64,000 nucleotides of DNA from Theocolax elegans (GCA_026168455.1 CM047427.1:15591505-15655504); one strand, 5' to 3'. Counted from the first letter of the stretch, positions 1 through 12,492 are shown. Notes: a model not told the origin generated them from the sequence alone. Numbers and translations are program-made.

Positions 1-213
1 CTTTATACATCATATTAATAAACAAAAGAACACGATAAAATAATTGTATAAACATAAATAGGCATTGACAAAATTGAAGGGCAGGTTGTTTGCCTCGTTT
101 ATCTAGGTAGAAAACTAAATAAATAAAGCGCGCGAAAAATATAGAGAAGGTATACGTAAAATATATACACATAAAGTAACGAAAGGATGCAAGAGAAATA
201 AAGGAGGAGAGAG

Positions 214-237
214 GGAAGGAAGGAAGGAAGGAAGGAA
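214..237. repeat. (GGAA)6
   Basis: Perfect tetranucleotide repeat in the purine flank of the first island. Confidence 0.95.
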
Positions 238-407
238 GAAAAACGGAAGTCCAAACAACAGCGGGCTCAAGTGAATTTCTCGCTCGCGAGCGCCTTAAAC
301 GTTCGTCAGTGCCAGAATAAAACGAGTCTTTTGTTTTATAAACAGCATCAGAGACACGTCACGCTTCGCATCTCAGTCGAGCACGAAGAAGAGGAGTCGC
401 TTCGTGT

Positions 408-435
408 TCTCTCTCTCTCTCTCTCTTTCTCTCTC
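408..435. repeat. (TC)n
   Basis: Near-perfect TC repeat on the right flank of the first island, about 170 bases from the GGAA repeat. Confidence 0.95.
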
Positions 436-540
436 ACTCTCGGTTCTATGTACGCAATCAAGGCGCGACAACGTTTGATCTGAGAAATCTCGCGTGCTAT
501 GTAAACAGAATCTCTTCCCGTTACCATTCGCACTCTTTAT

Positions 541-900
541 CCTCTAATTTTACCCCCATTCTACGGAAACAATTTTTTTAATGCACTCGGATTTACGGGT
601 GAGAAAATTTTACACTTACGACTTAGCTGACATAATGCGTTTTCAGATTTATTTCCAAGACATTCTTTATTATATTGCCAAAGTATATCATTTTGGAGGA
701 AGCTAAAATGAAATTTGTGTAGAGTTTGACTTTATTTATTGACGTCCGTAAATAAGCGTAGGATATTAAAAAACAGCATTTAGAATTTCAAAAGTATTTG
801 ACAGGGGTATTGTATTATTTTATGCTTATTCAACTTGTATAGACATTATCGTCTGTCCAGTGAATATATTTTGACCTCATACATACGAGACGAAAAAAGG
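541..900. other. AT-rich spacer
   Basis: No ORF, repeat or motif seen. Confidence 0.6.
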
Positions 901-1382
901 AAACCGAATTCAAAACCCATGTTTTCGTAACTGACGCCGACGAACGGGGAGAGTCAGCCCTCGTAGAAAATGTTTCCCCGTGAAAAGGTTTTCTCGAAAT
1001 AGCCATCGGTGCAACGACGTTATTTCCCCTGCGCTACGAGTGTCGAAAAAGAAAGGAAAGAAAAAAGGAAAAAGTAAGCTCAAGTAGAAATTTGTTATCG
1101 CATTTATGAAAGCAAAGTATTATCGAAGCTCGTTTCTCGGGTGCGATTCGAGGTAGAGTTGGGTCACCGGACACGTGGATGCTTGGGGGTTGCAGGGGTG
1201 GCTGAGCGTAGTTGGGACGAGCGAGGGTGGGTGGGAGGTCTCGAAGAGGGTGGTCGCTGGCGCGTCGGTAGGATCAAAGGGCGGCGGCGCTCGGAATGGC
1301 GCTGGCAGACCGAGGCGACAACGAGCAAATCTGATTTTCGCTCCACTTGCCCTCGGCGGCGCGCAGCAACACACCCACCAAC

Positions 1383-1422
1383 CTCTCTCTCTCTCTCTCT
1401 CTCTCTCGCTCGCTCGCTCGCT
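1383..1422. repeat. (CT)12 then (CGCT)4
   Basis: A dinucleotide repeat passes directly into a CGCT tetranucleotide repeat. Confidence 0.95.
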
Positions 1423-1699
1423 CTTGCTCTCGGTCTCTCCTTCTCGCGGGGAGCTATTCGTAGCCTGGCCTCGACTTTGGCATACTTCTCGGTTCGCATG
1501 CCGTGAGAGAGGTACCCCCGCGGAAAACCTCTCGACAAACTTTCCACGAAGGAACTTTCCCTCCGGGCCGCAGCCACCTCTCGTCTTCCCGATCGAGATC
1601 GACCCGCGTCTCGCCCGGAAAAGCTACGGCGGAATTGAATTTCTCGAGGTGTATATAAGGAAGGAGAGAGAGGGAGAGGGAGAGGGTGAGGAGGAAGAA

Positions 1700-1711
1700 G
1701 GGGGGGGGGGG
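1700..1711 (+). repeat. G12 homopolymer
   Basis: Uninterrupted G run at the end of a 57-base purine tract (1658-1714). Confidence 0.9.
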
Positions 1712-2198
1712 AATATTCATGGTAGCGGTAACGAGCTCTGGAAATCAAAATGGCTCGGTTATGCCGCGAGGAGAGAAGGATTTTCGCGCGTTAACCCTGA
1801 GATCAAAGTATGCGCGCCTCCAGATCGTTCGTTCGTTCGTTCTCCCGCTCGCTCACTTGCTCAATTGCTCGTGTCTGGGACGCCTAAAACCCCCTTGGTA
1901 AGAAATTGGTAAATTTTCTCGGCGTGTGCACGTATACGTACGTACAGCCTCGACAAGGTGGTAACAAAAAAACGTAATTACCGTGTTGCAGACGGTGCGC
2001 AAATGAACCGCGCGCGCGCGAAAACCCGGCTTATACGTAATCGAGGGAGAAACGGTTATTGCAAACGACAGGATAGTGGATTAAAGTGAAAACTGACTCG
2101 GTCGCCCTCTCGTACTTTTGGTACTTTATATCTCACGCGAAGTTCCTCTACCTCACGACTACCTCTATTCACGCGGATAGCCTCCCTTACCCTCTTCC

Positions 2199-2227
2199 TT
2201 CTCTCTCTCTCTCTCTCTCGCGCGCGC
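2199..2227. repeat. (TC)n then (CG)n
   Basis: TC repeat 2199-2219 followed by a short CG run. Runs of CG this long are unusual where CpG is depleted. Confidence 0.9.
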
Positions 2228-2320
2228 TTTCTCTCCTCTCGCCCCGTACGACCAGACACAGGCACTTTCCACTTCGTCTTTCCGTCGCTCACCAGCTGCC
2301 GCTGTTGTAATACGTTAAAA

Positions 2321-2760
2321 TTAACCTGTCACATAATTATTGCCAGTAATTATCCCAAGGTTTATCAAATTCTTTTTTAGTTATTTATCCTTTACACGTT
2401 TCTTCGATCGACTCGTCAAATTTTTAATGAAAATCGAATAATCAATCTCCTTTCTCTCTATGTTTATCAAAGTACCGAGATTTCATTAAATTTATGGCAG
2501 ATCGACTGTCAGATACACACATATATATACGTGCCGCGTTTCAATATACTTTAATTTATGAACGCAAGTGATTTTAATAAATTACCGTGTGATAAATCTT
2601 TTCAATTTAATGCATTTTTGTTCCCAACACTGAAAAAAGCCAAATTTAACGACGACATTTTGTTAAATTTTTAAATACGATAAATATCTACAGGTCCTGT
2701 TTTTTGTACAAGATAAAAGTGTACGAAACGTTGACTGCGGTTAAAGTTAACGTTTTAGAA
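2321..2760. other. AT-rich spacer
   Basis: T-rich at the left, A-rich at the right; nothing else seen. Confidence 0.6.
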
Positions 2761-3400
2761 AGATTAACGTGGAAAGCATTGAGCGCTCGGTAAACGAAGG
2801 ATATCGCTTAAGCAAACACATCGTTGTTTCATGAAACGAATCAGAACGTTGGAATAACCGTTGTCGTTACGTATTAAAATCAGAAATCGCCTTATTAGCG
2901 AAATGGATACGGGGAGTCGCAGCGCGCGTATACCTCGAGCTGCGGCAGGCGTCCGTATTTCATTTAAAAGAGAGGGCTGGATTGCGAGAGCGCATATCGG
3001 CGAATGCGTATCATTGTGCTGGATCTCATCACAAAGAGTAGCGATGCTATCGCTTGGTTTTCCCCTCCCCCTTTGCGAGTCGGCTTCGTCTCCACCTCCA
3101 TTAACGTGTATATATACATATATATGCATGTGTGTACGTGTGCGTGTATATAGATGTACGTCGCTGCTTTCTTCTGGTCTCCTTCCGTGCGTATACGCGT
3201 TCATTTGTCCCCTAGGTTCAGGCTTCTTCCCTCTTAGCAGATTTCACGGGACATATTGCCGAGTGCTTCTCGCATCTACCTCGAGCCGTTCCGCTCCATT
3301 TTTTTTCTCCCTCTGGATAGGCCAATGTCTTTTTTCCCTTTTCCTTCTCCTTCTTCTTCTCCTTCTTCTTCTTATTTACGCTCGGATTATTTAAAAGTGC
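2761..3400. other. Skew island 3
   Basis: Mixed core 2880-3060 free of repeats, then TATATACATATATATG-type sequence and a T/C-rich flank at 3295-3375 with CTT repeats. The left purine flank is weak. Confidence 0.4.
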
Positions 3401-4580
3401 TACATCTCAATATTTTCATGAAACTCGATTTTTTCCGTCTCTCGAGTCGATTGCTAAGCAAATTTTCGTTTTTATAAAAATCTACACGGTTTTAACATAA
3501 TATATAGTAATTTTAACATTTTCGTATGTACGTTTGACCGGTTTGAAAAATGGTAAAAACGATATAAGTAAAAAAAAAACAAACAAAAGAAAATGAAGTA
3601 TTTCTTAAAATACACAAAAATTAATAGGTAGATATAATAAACGTTCAAAAGAGATGAATTAGGCAGAAGATTGATGAAAAATTAAATAGATGAAAATAGG
3701 GGTCGGGTCGCGGGACGACTAGTGATAAGCAAATAACATCCTTGTACGGGTAATAACAATTAACCGCGTGCAATTAACGTTGGATACAGGGAGGTAAATG
3801 TTGTTTAGAATTTATTTCAGCTCTCGAAATAGGGTGAGGGAACTAAACGTTTCATAGAAAATGACATATTATTACAAGCTGTTATTAAATATATAATAAC
3901 GGGGACGATAAGCGCCAGGTGGCTTCATCAAAAAGCAACGATCAACGATCATCATAGCTCTAACACTTTAGATAACATCGGCATACAGTTAATGTCACGC
4001 TTTACCTACCGATTAGATCTTTCATTGTCCAACTATTTTATTTCATATCTGATATTAGATATATTCCTATATACGTACATGTACATTATGTATACTACTG
4101 TATATAGTATAATACAGTATAATAGTTTCATCTTTTATATACGAGCTATTATAATTACTAATAATAAATATCTCATTACATTTTTCACTTTTAATAAGTT
4201 CGCCGATTTAAATTACATCGTATTATATTCACCTTAAATCCTTTTTCGTGTTAGGCGATCAATTTGTTTGCTTTAGTTTTATCGTTAAATTGGATTTTTT
4301 AAACTATGATTTTTGGTAACTTATCACCATCAGAAAATAGTTAAGAAAACGTGCGTTAATAGTCTGCAATTAATTTTTGTTTATTGTAAATATAATATTT
4401 GTATAAACATTAATAATTAACGAATTCCAATAACGTAATCTACGTTTTTAATTCTAAATATTTTACACAAAGCTAGTAAACGTGATATCCCATCTATATG
4501 TACGTAAATAAGTAAATAAACTCTAGCGATAAGATATTTTTACGAATCGATCAAAGGAACTAAATATTTATGCGTGAGAT
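3401..4580. other. AT-rich spacer
   Basis: Long spacer with an A9 run near 3571 and TA-rich patches (4060-4110); no feature recognised. Confidence 0.6.
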
Positions 4581-5538
4581 TAGAATAAAAAAAACTAGGA
4601 AGAAACGCGGAGATAGTTGGAGGATTGCGAGGTACGGAGATGGAAGCACTTAAGCGTATTCGATAGAACACGAAGAGATTCGGTCTTGGGAAAAAAGGTA
4701 CAGAGGATTAGGGGTTTCTTCGAGCGATTTGAAATCAGTGCGCGAGAGCGTTGGTTCATTTTTGGTGAAACAGGATTATCCGGGGCCATTACGAGGGGTG
4801 CGACGAAAGATAAAGTTATTAGTCGAAAGAGGGAATTTCCCCCTCGCAGTTGCCCAGATTTTTCGTCGGCGTTTCGCGTAATCTCCCTCCCTCTCTTTCT
4901 CTCTCTTTACCGTACTCGGTGAAAATGTAGTCGAAATCGCGAAAATAGCGTGCGTATTTATTAATTATTAACGTAAAATAATATATATATATCGTAGGCC
5001 GGTAATATAAAAGAAGCGCGATCGCCTAAAACGAGGTAGGTGGAGGGTAGAGAGAGGGGTTCAGTAAAAAAAATCAGCGAAAAAAATGCAATCACCACGG
5101 GTGGGAGATGAGCGAGTAGACCGAAGAATTTCATCAAAATATGCACGCGGGAAATTTGGAATATTCATCGAAACCAAATATTAACTCGCGCGACGAGGCT
5201 CACTCGAACGCGTCGAACATAAACACATCCCACCGTGCATCGAGGACGTAACACACGTCTATATGGGCGAGTCGCATATATATCGTATACGCGATGGATC
5301 GAGAGACGAGGTGTATCTACACACACCGCGGCACTTTTTTCATCTCGCTCGCTCGCTCAATCGATGCGACTCGAGGGAAAGTATATACACATCGCTCCCT
5401 CTCGCTCTCTTTCTCTCTCTTTCGTATTCCGGTTCACCCGACGTCGAGGAGCGAGATAGCCGATATAGCTAGCACTCGTTCTTTAGTCAAACCTCCGCCC
5501 CTTTTCAATCGAGACTTCAAACGGTGCAGCGTAGAATC

Positions 5539-5796
5539 ATGATTGGAACGGCCGGTGCGCTGCTAAGCAAGGGGCTGCTGCTGCTGCTGCTGCTGCTGCT
5601 TGCTACGCTCTGCTCGGGGGCGGGTTCGCTCGATCTCTCTCTCTCTCTCTCTGTACAGCGCTCGGTCTCGCTCTGGCTCGTGTCGTCGGTACTGCTCTCC
5701 CCTGGCACACCGGCTCAACTCATGATGAAATTCCTAGCATTCAATCGCAGCACCGGCCGCAACTACTCACAGAGACGGACACGTATGGACCTTTAG
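5539..5796 (+). CDS. Possible secreted small ORF or signal-peptide exon
   Basis: ATG at 5539 with A at -3 opens an 85-codon frame. Residues 1-12 form a short polar n-region. A leucine run encoded by the (CTG)n repeat at 5575-5600 leads into ATLCSGAG, which looks like a signal-peptide core plus cleavage region. The next part is encoded by a TC repeat (SLSLS) and looks non-functional. The C-terminal piece, residues 60-85, is ordinary sequence. The signal-like look may be only the product of a CTG repeat. No family was recognised. Confidence 0.15.
   Translation: MIGTAGALLSKGLLLLLLLLLATLCSGAGSLDLSLSLSVQRSVSLWLVSSVLLSPGTPAQLMMKFLAFNRSTGRNYSQRRTRMDL
5575..5600. repeat. (CTG)n
   Basis: Trinucleotide repeat that encodes the leucine run of the 5539 ORF. 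Confidence 0.95.
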
Positions 5797-5940
5797 CACG
5801 GGCTTCTCTCCCTTACTACAACATTGCATTTGCCTTTCTGCCTTCCTTCCTCTTCCTTGCCTCTCGCCCTTCCTCGTCCTCTCCTCTCCTCTCCTATTCT
5901 ATGCCCGACCTGCCTTTGCCTCTACCTCTTGTATACCAAA

Positions 5941-6360
5941 CTATATTATTTCTTTTGTATAACTATTCGACTTTTAACTATACATAAATACGCGCATGAT
6001 GAATATATTATCTTCAATCTACTTACAATAATTGTTTTATGAAATTTTAACTTTATCGAATTCACACCGTTCCAAACTAATAGTCTACGCGATAGAGGAT
6101 TTTCCAACGATAAAGACCTTGTTTTAACACAATATTTTATTACTTCGTACTATTAAAGTCTTGATTTTTCATTTGATTTACTTAGGTTCCGTATTTTACT
6201 TTATTCTATCTAATCTTGGAAATACTTTAAAGAGAGGAATGTAATTTTATACTGAAGATTTGTCGAATTATAGTTAAAATTTTTCTTAGAAATATTATCA
6301 TGTATTTTTAAACAATACACGAATGCATGCAATCAATGGGATGCAAAGGTAAATTCACAA
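5941..6360. other. AT-rich spacer
   Basis: Nothing recognised. Confidence 0.6.
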
Positions 6361-7480
6361 CTATAAGAATAAACGTTCACTCAAATAGTATAAAATATGT
6401 CGAAGAAGAAAGTCCGATAAGAGTTTGGCAGAAAGTTTGTCCGAGACTCGAGTAAAACTATTTTCCGATATTTTGCAAAGTTTCGCCGACAGTCTAAACC
6501 GTCGAAAGAGAATTAATAGTTGTTGGGAAGATGTATATAGGTCGGCAATAAAGTTCAACCGAAAGTCAAAGTCGCTAAACAAAAAAGAAAGATAAGGTAA
6601 ATAAAAGTTGAAGCGACAGCTCGGAAGGTGGCGAGAACGGCAGAGAAGGGGTAAAAATCGTGGAATACCTAGCCCTAGGTGGCTATAGGTACGAGATACG
6701 TATAGGTGAGGCGCAATAAGGGGCTGAGCATAGAAGAAGAGAAGGGTAAGCTGGACCGGAGGCGCGCGGCTAATGCGCGTGCAATTTCGACTTGGTGCAC
6801 GCCCGGTAAACGCGTAAGGTATGCGTCTACTTAGCAAGAGCAAGAGAGAGAGAGAATTGTATGTATAGATATAGATGGATATATACATATACATATATAT
6901 ATATACGCAAACACGCGCGCGCGCACACACACATAGGCATACGTATACAGAGGCGCATGTATAGACATACATACCAAGTTGAGATATAGGATGCGGTATT
7001 ACGTGGTATAGAGGGAGCGAGATGGTATAAGCTACCAAGCGCGCTGGAATTCAAATACAGTCGAGCGAGATTGGAAAATCGGATCGATTTCCTCATCCTC
7101 GGCACTCTCTCTCTCCCTCTCTCTCTTCCTCCTATACACGGCGGGGTTGCGCCTCCTCCACTCGTTCTATCGTTATCTCTCTGCGTGGGCTTCTTCCCTC
7201 CTTCGTTCTCCCCCTCGATAGCTACCTCCTCCTCCCCCCCTCCTCCTTCTCCTCCTCTTTTTCTCTCTCTCTCTCTATCTCTCGAGTGAGCTAACGCGAG
7301 AACGACCGGTCATGCGCCGCCACCGCCACGGCTCTCGATTCTCCTCTTTCTGCCCGGCGAGATCGAGACAGCGCCCGAATCTCGCCCGCTTTCCATCCGT
7401 ACGAGCATTCGCTAAATTTAACGATCGTTCCTTTACCTTCTCCTATCGACGAGTAAACCTCGTTCTTTTCATTCTCCTAC
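6361..7480. other. Skew island 6
   Basis: Purine-rich 6400-6855 (GA at 6840-6855), then TA- and CG/CA-type repeats (6870-6932), then strongly pyrimidine 7105-7285 with CCTCCT and TC repeats. Confidence 0.55.
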
Positions 7481-8340
7481 ACGTATGTTTCACTCTTAAT
7501 ATCTGACCATTCTTTTCGTTACTTCAAAAGTTAATCAAATCGGTTTGAACTTATTACAGAGGAAATATCTACATGATTTTTATTTTCCCATCTTTTGTCC
7601 TTGTACGATAGAATATCGCGTTTAACCGTTCACGCTGTATAGCAAATTGTCTGCCTATATATAAGGACGTGGAGCAAATTTACGACTAACCCTTCCTTAA
7701 TACCTGTCAAATCTGTATGTTGATTAAAAATAACACACCTTTTTTAAAATTGATAATAATAAATATTGTTTTTGTAGTTATTACCCTAGAAACCTCTGTT
7801 TTTGCCACTGGATAAACATTTTCATCGTTAAATTCGAGTTAAACTTTTTATTTTCGGTTTTTAGAACTTCTAAGTTACATTCGAATTTTATTAATTTTTT
7901 ACTAATTATTAATCCTTACGTTTTAACCGAAAGTATGCATTTACATCACTTATCATTTCGAATCAACATTGGACAATACAAACCAATTTAATTAAAATTA
8001 ACCGTGAAACATTAAATGAATACTTCAATTGAATTAATAATATTTAAATTATAATAATATATTACCTAATAACAGCGGGAAACTCTAATAGTTATTTGAA
8101 AATATCCGCACAAATGGATAAAACGGAAATGAACGTGTGCAAGTATCTGTAATAAGCGTGGAATTATATTAAAATATTTGTCCATTAAAATGTAAAATGT
8201 CATTTATTGGATTATCGCAAATGAGAGAAATAAATTGCCAATCGAATAAACGAACGGATTAATTAACTCTAACCGAATAGTATATAGTTAATTACAAAGT
8301 CCAAAGCGTACGTATATATAGCTATGTATAATTAAACAAA
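7481..8340. other. AT-rich spacer
   Basis: T-rich left half and A-rich right half; no feature recognised. Confidence 0.6.
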
Positions 8341-8900
8341 GTTATCGCGCGGGGGTAAATTTTAAATTTGCTAGTTGTACAAAAGGAAGGTGACGACTGA
8401 CGAGGCGCTTTTCGAAAAACGACAAATTAATAATTAAAAAGTAAGGGGGTCGATGAACGTGCGTTACGTTTAAAAATGACGAAGCGATCAAAGGACAGAC
8501 GTTAGACGACGCGTGTACACTAAGCAATCGGAATATAGGCGCAGCGTTTGGAAGGGCAGACGCTAATTTCTCGGCGACTGATAATTCGTGATTGTCGGGT
8601 AGGAGGTTGCGTAAGCTTTCCCCGAGGCAACAGGGAGCGAGAGAGGTTGAAAGTCTTTGCTGTCAGCGGCAGGAGCACCACCACCCGGCGTCATTCGTGC
8701 CTCCTTTCGTCTCTCGCGCCCTGTTGGTGGCGTTAGCGCGCTGCTTACCGTAGGATCAGGTAATTAGCTACGTAGCCGTAAGCTCTCGGTCTCTGTACGC
8801 CGTTACTCCCGTTACTCCCGCACTCGCTTCAACTTTACAGCGTGCTGTTCTTGCTGCTGCTGCTGCTTCCATCACCTTTTCTACCTACGTTAAACCCTTC
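8341..8900. other. Skew island 7
   Basis: Purine flank about 8380-8480, repeat-free core 8540-8760, (TGC)5 at 8852-8867 and a pyrimidine flank after it. Confidence 0.45.
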
Positions 8901-9240
8901 CTACATTTTCATTTATTGTACGCGACGCCCTTTCGCAACCTTCGCGCATCAACGATCTATGAAGGATGCCACCGAACGTTTTCCAACACCACTTTTTCGC
9001 CTCTTCCATTTGCAATATTTTTTTACCTATTTTTGGTTTTGGTTATATAAACTTTATCTGTTCATTATTTACATTGGTTATTAACTGTTGTCTTTTTAAC
9101 ACGGAAAAATAATTAATTTAGTTTATATATTTTCCTTGGAAATGATTGCTCAAAAATTAATGGAGACGAGACACGTTTATTAATGCAGAGCGCCAAGGAT
9201 AAGGTTAGAGAATGCGAGATAAGCGGATAAAATATACGAA
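8901..9240. other. AT-rich spacer
   Basis: Nothing recognised. Confidence 0.6.
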
Positions 9241-9900
9241 GCAAATTTCACGAAAATGGTTTTACGGTATAGTGAAGTAGAAGCAGCACCAGGAGCACTC
9301 AAGCTAAACGTTGTATTTGTCGTTCGAAAGTTCGACGAGTTTTCGTCAGATCGGAACGGAGGATAAGAAAAACAGGAGAGGATATGTAGTGTTTATTTAT
9401 AAGAGTTAAAAAGGGCAAAGAGAAGACTGAAACTCTTAGGAAAGCGGTCGGTGAGTTGTGCGACGAAATGGCGATTATCCGCGAGCTTTTCATCCGTCTT
9501 TTCTACGTCTTCGGAGGTGGGGTGGGTTGGATACAAGCTCGGGGATTTAGCTCACCTACACACGTGTTAGATCTCGACGAGGGAATCGTGCACACCCTAT
9601 CTCATATTTTTCGCAAGGTCTCCTTAAGAGAGGCGACCGTGCAAAACCTTACAAATATTAAGAGTAAAGCCAGGGAGCGAGGGAACGGGGAATCGAGGAA
9701 ACGGGGGGACACACGCAACACACCCCACGCGAAAACCCAAAAAAGCAGCCCCTCCGTTAAAGCGGATTTCCTGCGGTCTCTCTCCCTCTATGCTCTTCAC
9801 CTCCTCTCTCTCTCTCTCTCTTACTTCTCTTTCATTTCACTCTTCTGTCTCTCTTTCTCTTCTTTATGCTTAAATTGCAAACAGGAAAATTGTCCGTTTG
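9241..9900. other. Skew island 8
   Basis: 9661-9720 is 47/60 purine and 9781-9840 is 54/60 pyrimidine by hand count; the switch is sharp, near 9745. Confidence 0.6.
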
Positions 9901-10170
9901 TGTAATGCGATCAATTATAAGGCACCGAGGATCGACTTACTTTACGAAATTTTAACCCGTTGTTACGCATCGACTATTTTCTCTCTTCTCTCGTGAATCT
10001 CTGGTGTACGATGATTAATACTCGATGTTACTTTACAGTTTTCTTAACTTATTTTTGCTTCAATAAAATTTTTACTTATTTCAAATATTTCGTTTCCATT
10101 GCACATTATTTCTATAACTATTTTAGTGTAATCGTACAACTCGCATGACTAAATTTAACGAAAAATAATT

Positions 10171-10810
10171 GTATAGTTAAAAAAAGACGAAAGGAAAGAA
10201 AAAGTAAATTAAGAGATAGAAAATATGTAAGATTATATGGAAGAGTCGAGGTACGTTAAAATTGGAATAAATACAACGTAGGTGAACCAGCTAAACATAA
10301 AAATATAAGTGTGTGTATGTGCGTATATATATAAATTAAAAGAGCCGGTACAAGTCTCACGTGGCGCAAGGACATGCTTGGTACGCGCTAATGAAGGAAA
10401 GTTACGCATCGCAGAAGTGCAATGTACATCCACACGAACGCGTGGACCGCGGCTCATTTGCGCGTTCGCGCGACGGATTCACGTTTCCCTTGGTCTCGCT
10501 CGGGTTTATTCTTTACCAGTCGAGCCTCAAGACGACGCGAATTTTTTACGCCCAAGTTTCTTTCATATGTATATATGCACGTATACTCGGATATATAGGT
10601 GTACACTTCGAACCCACGCCTCTTTCATTCGTGTAATTATGACCGAGAACCAGCTGCTGCTGATGTTGCTGTTGCTCCTTCGTACGCCGAGTCTTGTTCT
10701 TATTTTTCCTCTTGTTGTTATTGCGTCATTTTTACCCGGTGAGCTTACTTGTCTTTTTAATGAAATCACCGAGGAAGCCTTCTTTTTCTTTTTTCTTTTT
10801 ATTTTTCTTC
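10171..10810. other. Skew island 9
   Basis: Purine flank 10180-10230, mixed core 10340-10560, T/C-rich flank from 10777. The candidate signal exon at 10639 lies here. Confidence 0.5.
10639..10738 (+). CDS. Possible signal-peptide first exon
   Basis: ATG with A at -3, then 33 codons: MTENQ, a leucine-rich core partly encoded by CTG/TTG repeats, and a second hydrophobic stretch (LVLIFPLVVIASFLP). It ends at a donor-like CCG|GTGAGC with GT at 10739-10740. This would be a phase-1 exon. Nothing downstream could be joined, so this is a weak candidate. Confidence 0.12.
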
Positions 10811-11480
10811 GTATTCGACAAGTGGATGCGACTGAATTTTTAAGGGGCCACGACTATTTACACTTGGTTTTAAACTATTTTTTTCACGTATTTACTGTAA
10901 CACTTTCCTTTCTTTCGTGTGCAATTAATTTTTCGATTTTTGGAAAATTTTAGAATTTATACTAGATTATTTATGAACGGAGATTTATATATATTTATGG
11001 CAAAATGTAATCAAATCGATAAAATAAGCACTCTACGTTGATGATACTTCCTGTTACCATATAATTTGTATATAAGTTTTCGAGCTCGACGAATGCATAT
11101 CCGTTGCCCACATGTTTACAAAAGACATTGCACGTAATTAATGCGTGCATCCCGCAAACTAGCTCGATCATCCGTGAAATTGTACTTTACGCACTTGTTG
11201 CATAATAATGACCTATTATAAAATAAAATGCATAGCAATTTTCGTAGTTATCCACAAATATGCCTTCCCCTAAGTTTGTAAACAAGTATATAGTTAACGT
11301 ACAATTTTCAAAAAATGTGCACAATATTGTCATTTTAATAATAAAGCATTTAGTAGTTACATTAAAAAAAAGACACGAGAACTGTATGGAAGGCTCGATG
11401 ATTTCAATAGAGTCGGGAATTGATCATTCTTGCTGACGATGCATCGTATTGATATATAAAAGTTAAAACTGTATCTCTAT
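10811..11480. other. AT-rich spacer
   Basis: Nothing recognised. Confidence 0.6.
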
Positions 11481-11652
11481 ATAAATTCAGAATTATGTCG
11501 TACATAGAGAAAATCTCTCGGATTTCTCGAGTAGGTTTCGCGGATGGGTATTACCGACAAGCGAATATTGTAAATTCTATCTGTCTGGATACACGTGTAT
11601 ATATAGAGAGTAAGGGGTCGGAGGAAGAGGGAGGTAGGAGGGTAGGAGGAAT

Positions 11653-11692
11653 AGCAACAGCAACAGCAACAGCAACAGCAAGAGCAACAGCA
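11653..11692. repeat. (AGCAAC)n hexanucleotide repeat
   Basis: About six copies with one AAG variant. The open frame across it would read alternating Ala-Thr. Confidence 0.9.
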
Positions 11693-12283
11693 TGAGAAGC
11701 ATTATGTCCATTGTAAAGGTATTTCGGTGTATTTCGGCAACGTCAGCCGGATCATCGAAAGACGACGAATCCGATCCTCCCTTCTCTCGTAGCTACGCTT
11801 TGTGTCACCGGGCGTTTCATTCTCGTGTCTCCCGGGGGTATAACCGATCCTCTAAAGCGAGATTGAATCGTGCTCTCGTAAACTGGAAAATCGACGAGTA
11901 TAATCTCGATTCGAAAGGAGAGAGAGAGAGAGAGAAAGAGAAAGAAAGACAGAGAATTTTGCCAATGCACACATCGTGAAATAATTAAAAGAGATGATTT
12001 TTTCGACCTGATAAACCAAGTCCAGATACATAGTCAGTGGCTATACGTACGAGCGTAGTCTACAAGTATATACAAACGAAAAAAAATAATAATCTGTGCG
12101 CGATATAATAATGGTGAGTGCAATACACGTGTCCGATAACAGAAGGTGTATGGGTGCGCGTCTCTCTGTGCGTATATATATTCATATGGAAATGCATATC
12201 TCGCTTTCGGGTCCATTTAGTCGGTAGGAGGAAAAATTTTCCCGCGCATGTGTATGTATAGTTAAAATCAAGCGTGCGCTCCC

Positions 12284-12311
<28 letters not shown>
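12284..12311. repeat. (GA)14
   Basis: Perfect repeat. It is complementary to the (TC)n at 12453-12489, 141 bases away, so the pair forms an inverted repeat. Confidence 0.95.
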
Positions 12312-12314
<3 letters not shown>

Positions 12315-12450
12315 AAGCGTCGCGACGAGATATAGAGGATGCGAGATTCCCTCACCTTTTTTACTAAGTGTTCGTATTTCAAACAATGCGCAGTGGCGGC
12401 GGCGGCGGCGGTCCGGGCGTAGCCTCCCAACCGCACAAAGCCCAAAAACA

Positions 12451-12452
<2 letters not shown>

Positions 12453-12489
<37 letters not shown>
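12453..12489. repeat. (TC)n, 37 bp
   Basis: Right arm of the GA/TC inverted repeat. A (GGC)6 tract (12394-12411) sits in the loop. Confidence 0.95.

Positions 12490-12492
<3 letters not shown>

Larger units (their letters stand above)
181..540. other. Skew island 1
   Basis: 181-240 is 57/60 purine by hand count; the TC tract at 408-437 is the right flank. TATAAA at 337 and TCAGT at 373 are 38 bases apart, too far for a standard promoter. Confidence 0.5.
901..2320. other. Skew islands 2 (double)
   Basis: Two purine-to-pyrimidine units in a row: purine 1047-1076 to CT 1383-1422, then purine 1658-1714 to TC 2199-2219. 1141-1640 is the most GC- and CpG-rich part of the left third. Open frames here are overlapping on both strands and repeat-driven. 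Confidence 0.5.
4581..5940. other. Skew islands 4 and 5
   Basis: Unit 4: purine 4586-4620 to pyrimidine 4885-4905. Unit 5: purine 5033-5090 to pyrimidine 5397-5425, 5635-5655 and 5840-5905. The signal-peptide-like ORF at 5539 lies in unit 5. Confidence 0.5.

Noticed and set aside
337..378. TATAAA plus TCAGTC in the first island
   Set aside because: Spacing of 38 bases is too long for one core promoter.
1164..1912. Long open frames on both strands (up to 245 codons)
   Set aside because: They cross CT and GA repeats that have no stops, overlap each other on both strands and encode low-complexity Ser/Leu/Arg runs.
2086..2132. Minus-strand TATAAAG (2130-2124) and TCAGT (2096-2092) as a promoter
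   Set aside because: Spacing is 36 bases, outside the usual window.
6361..7038. 225-codon minus-strand frame
   Set aside because: Composition-driven: TA/CA/GA repeats give YIYMYM and LSLLLLL runs; no domain recognised.
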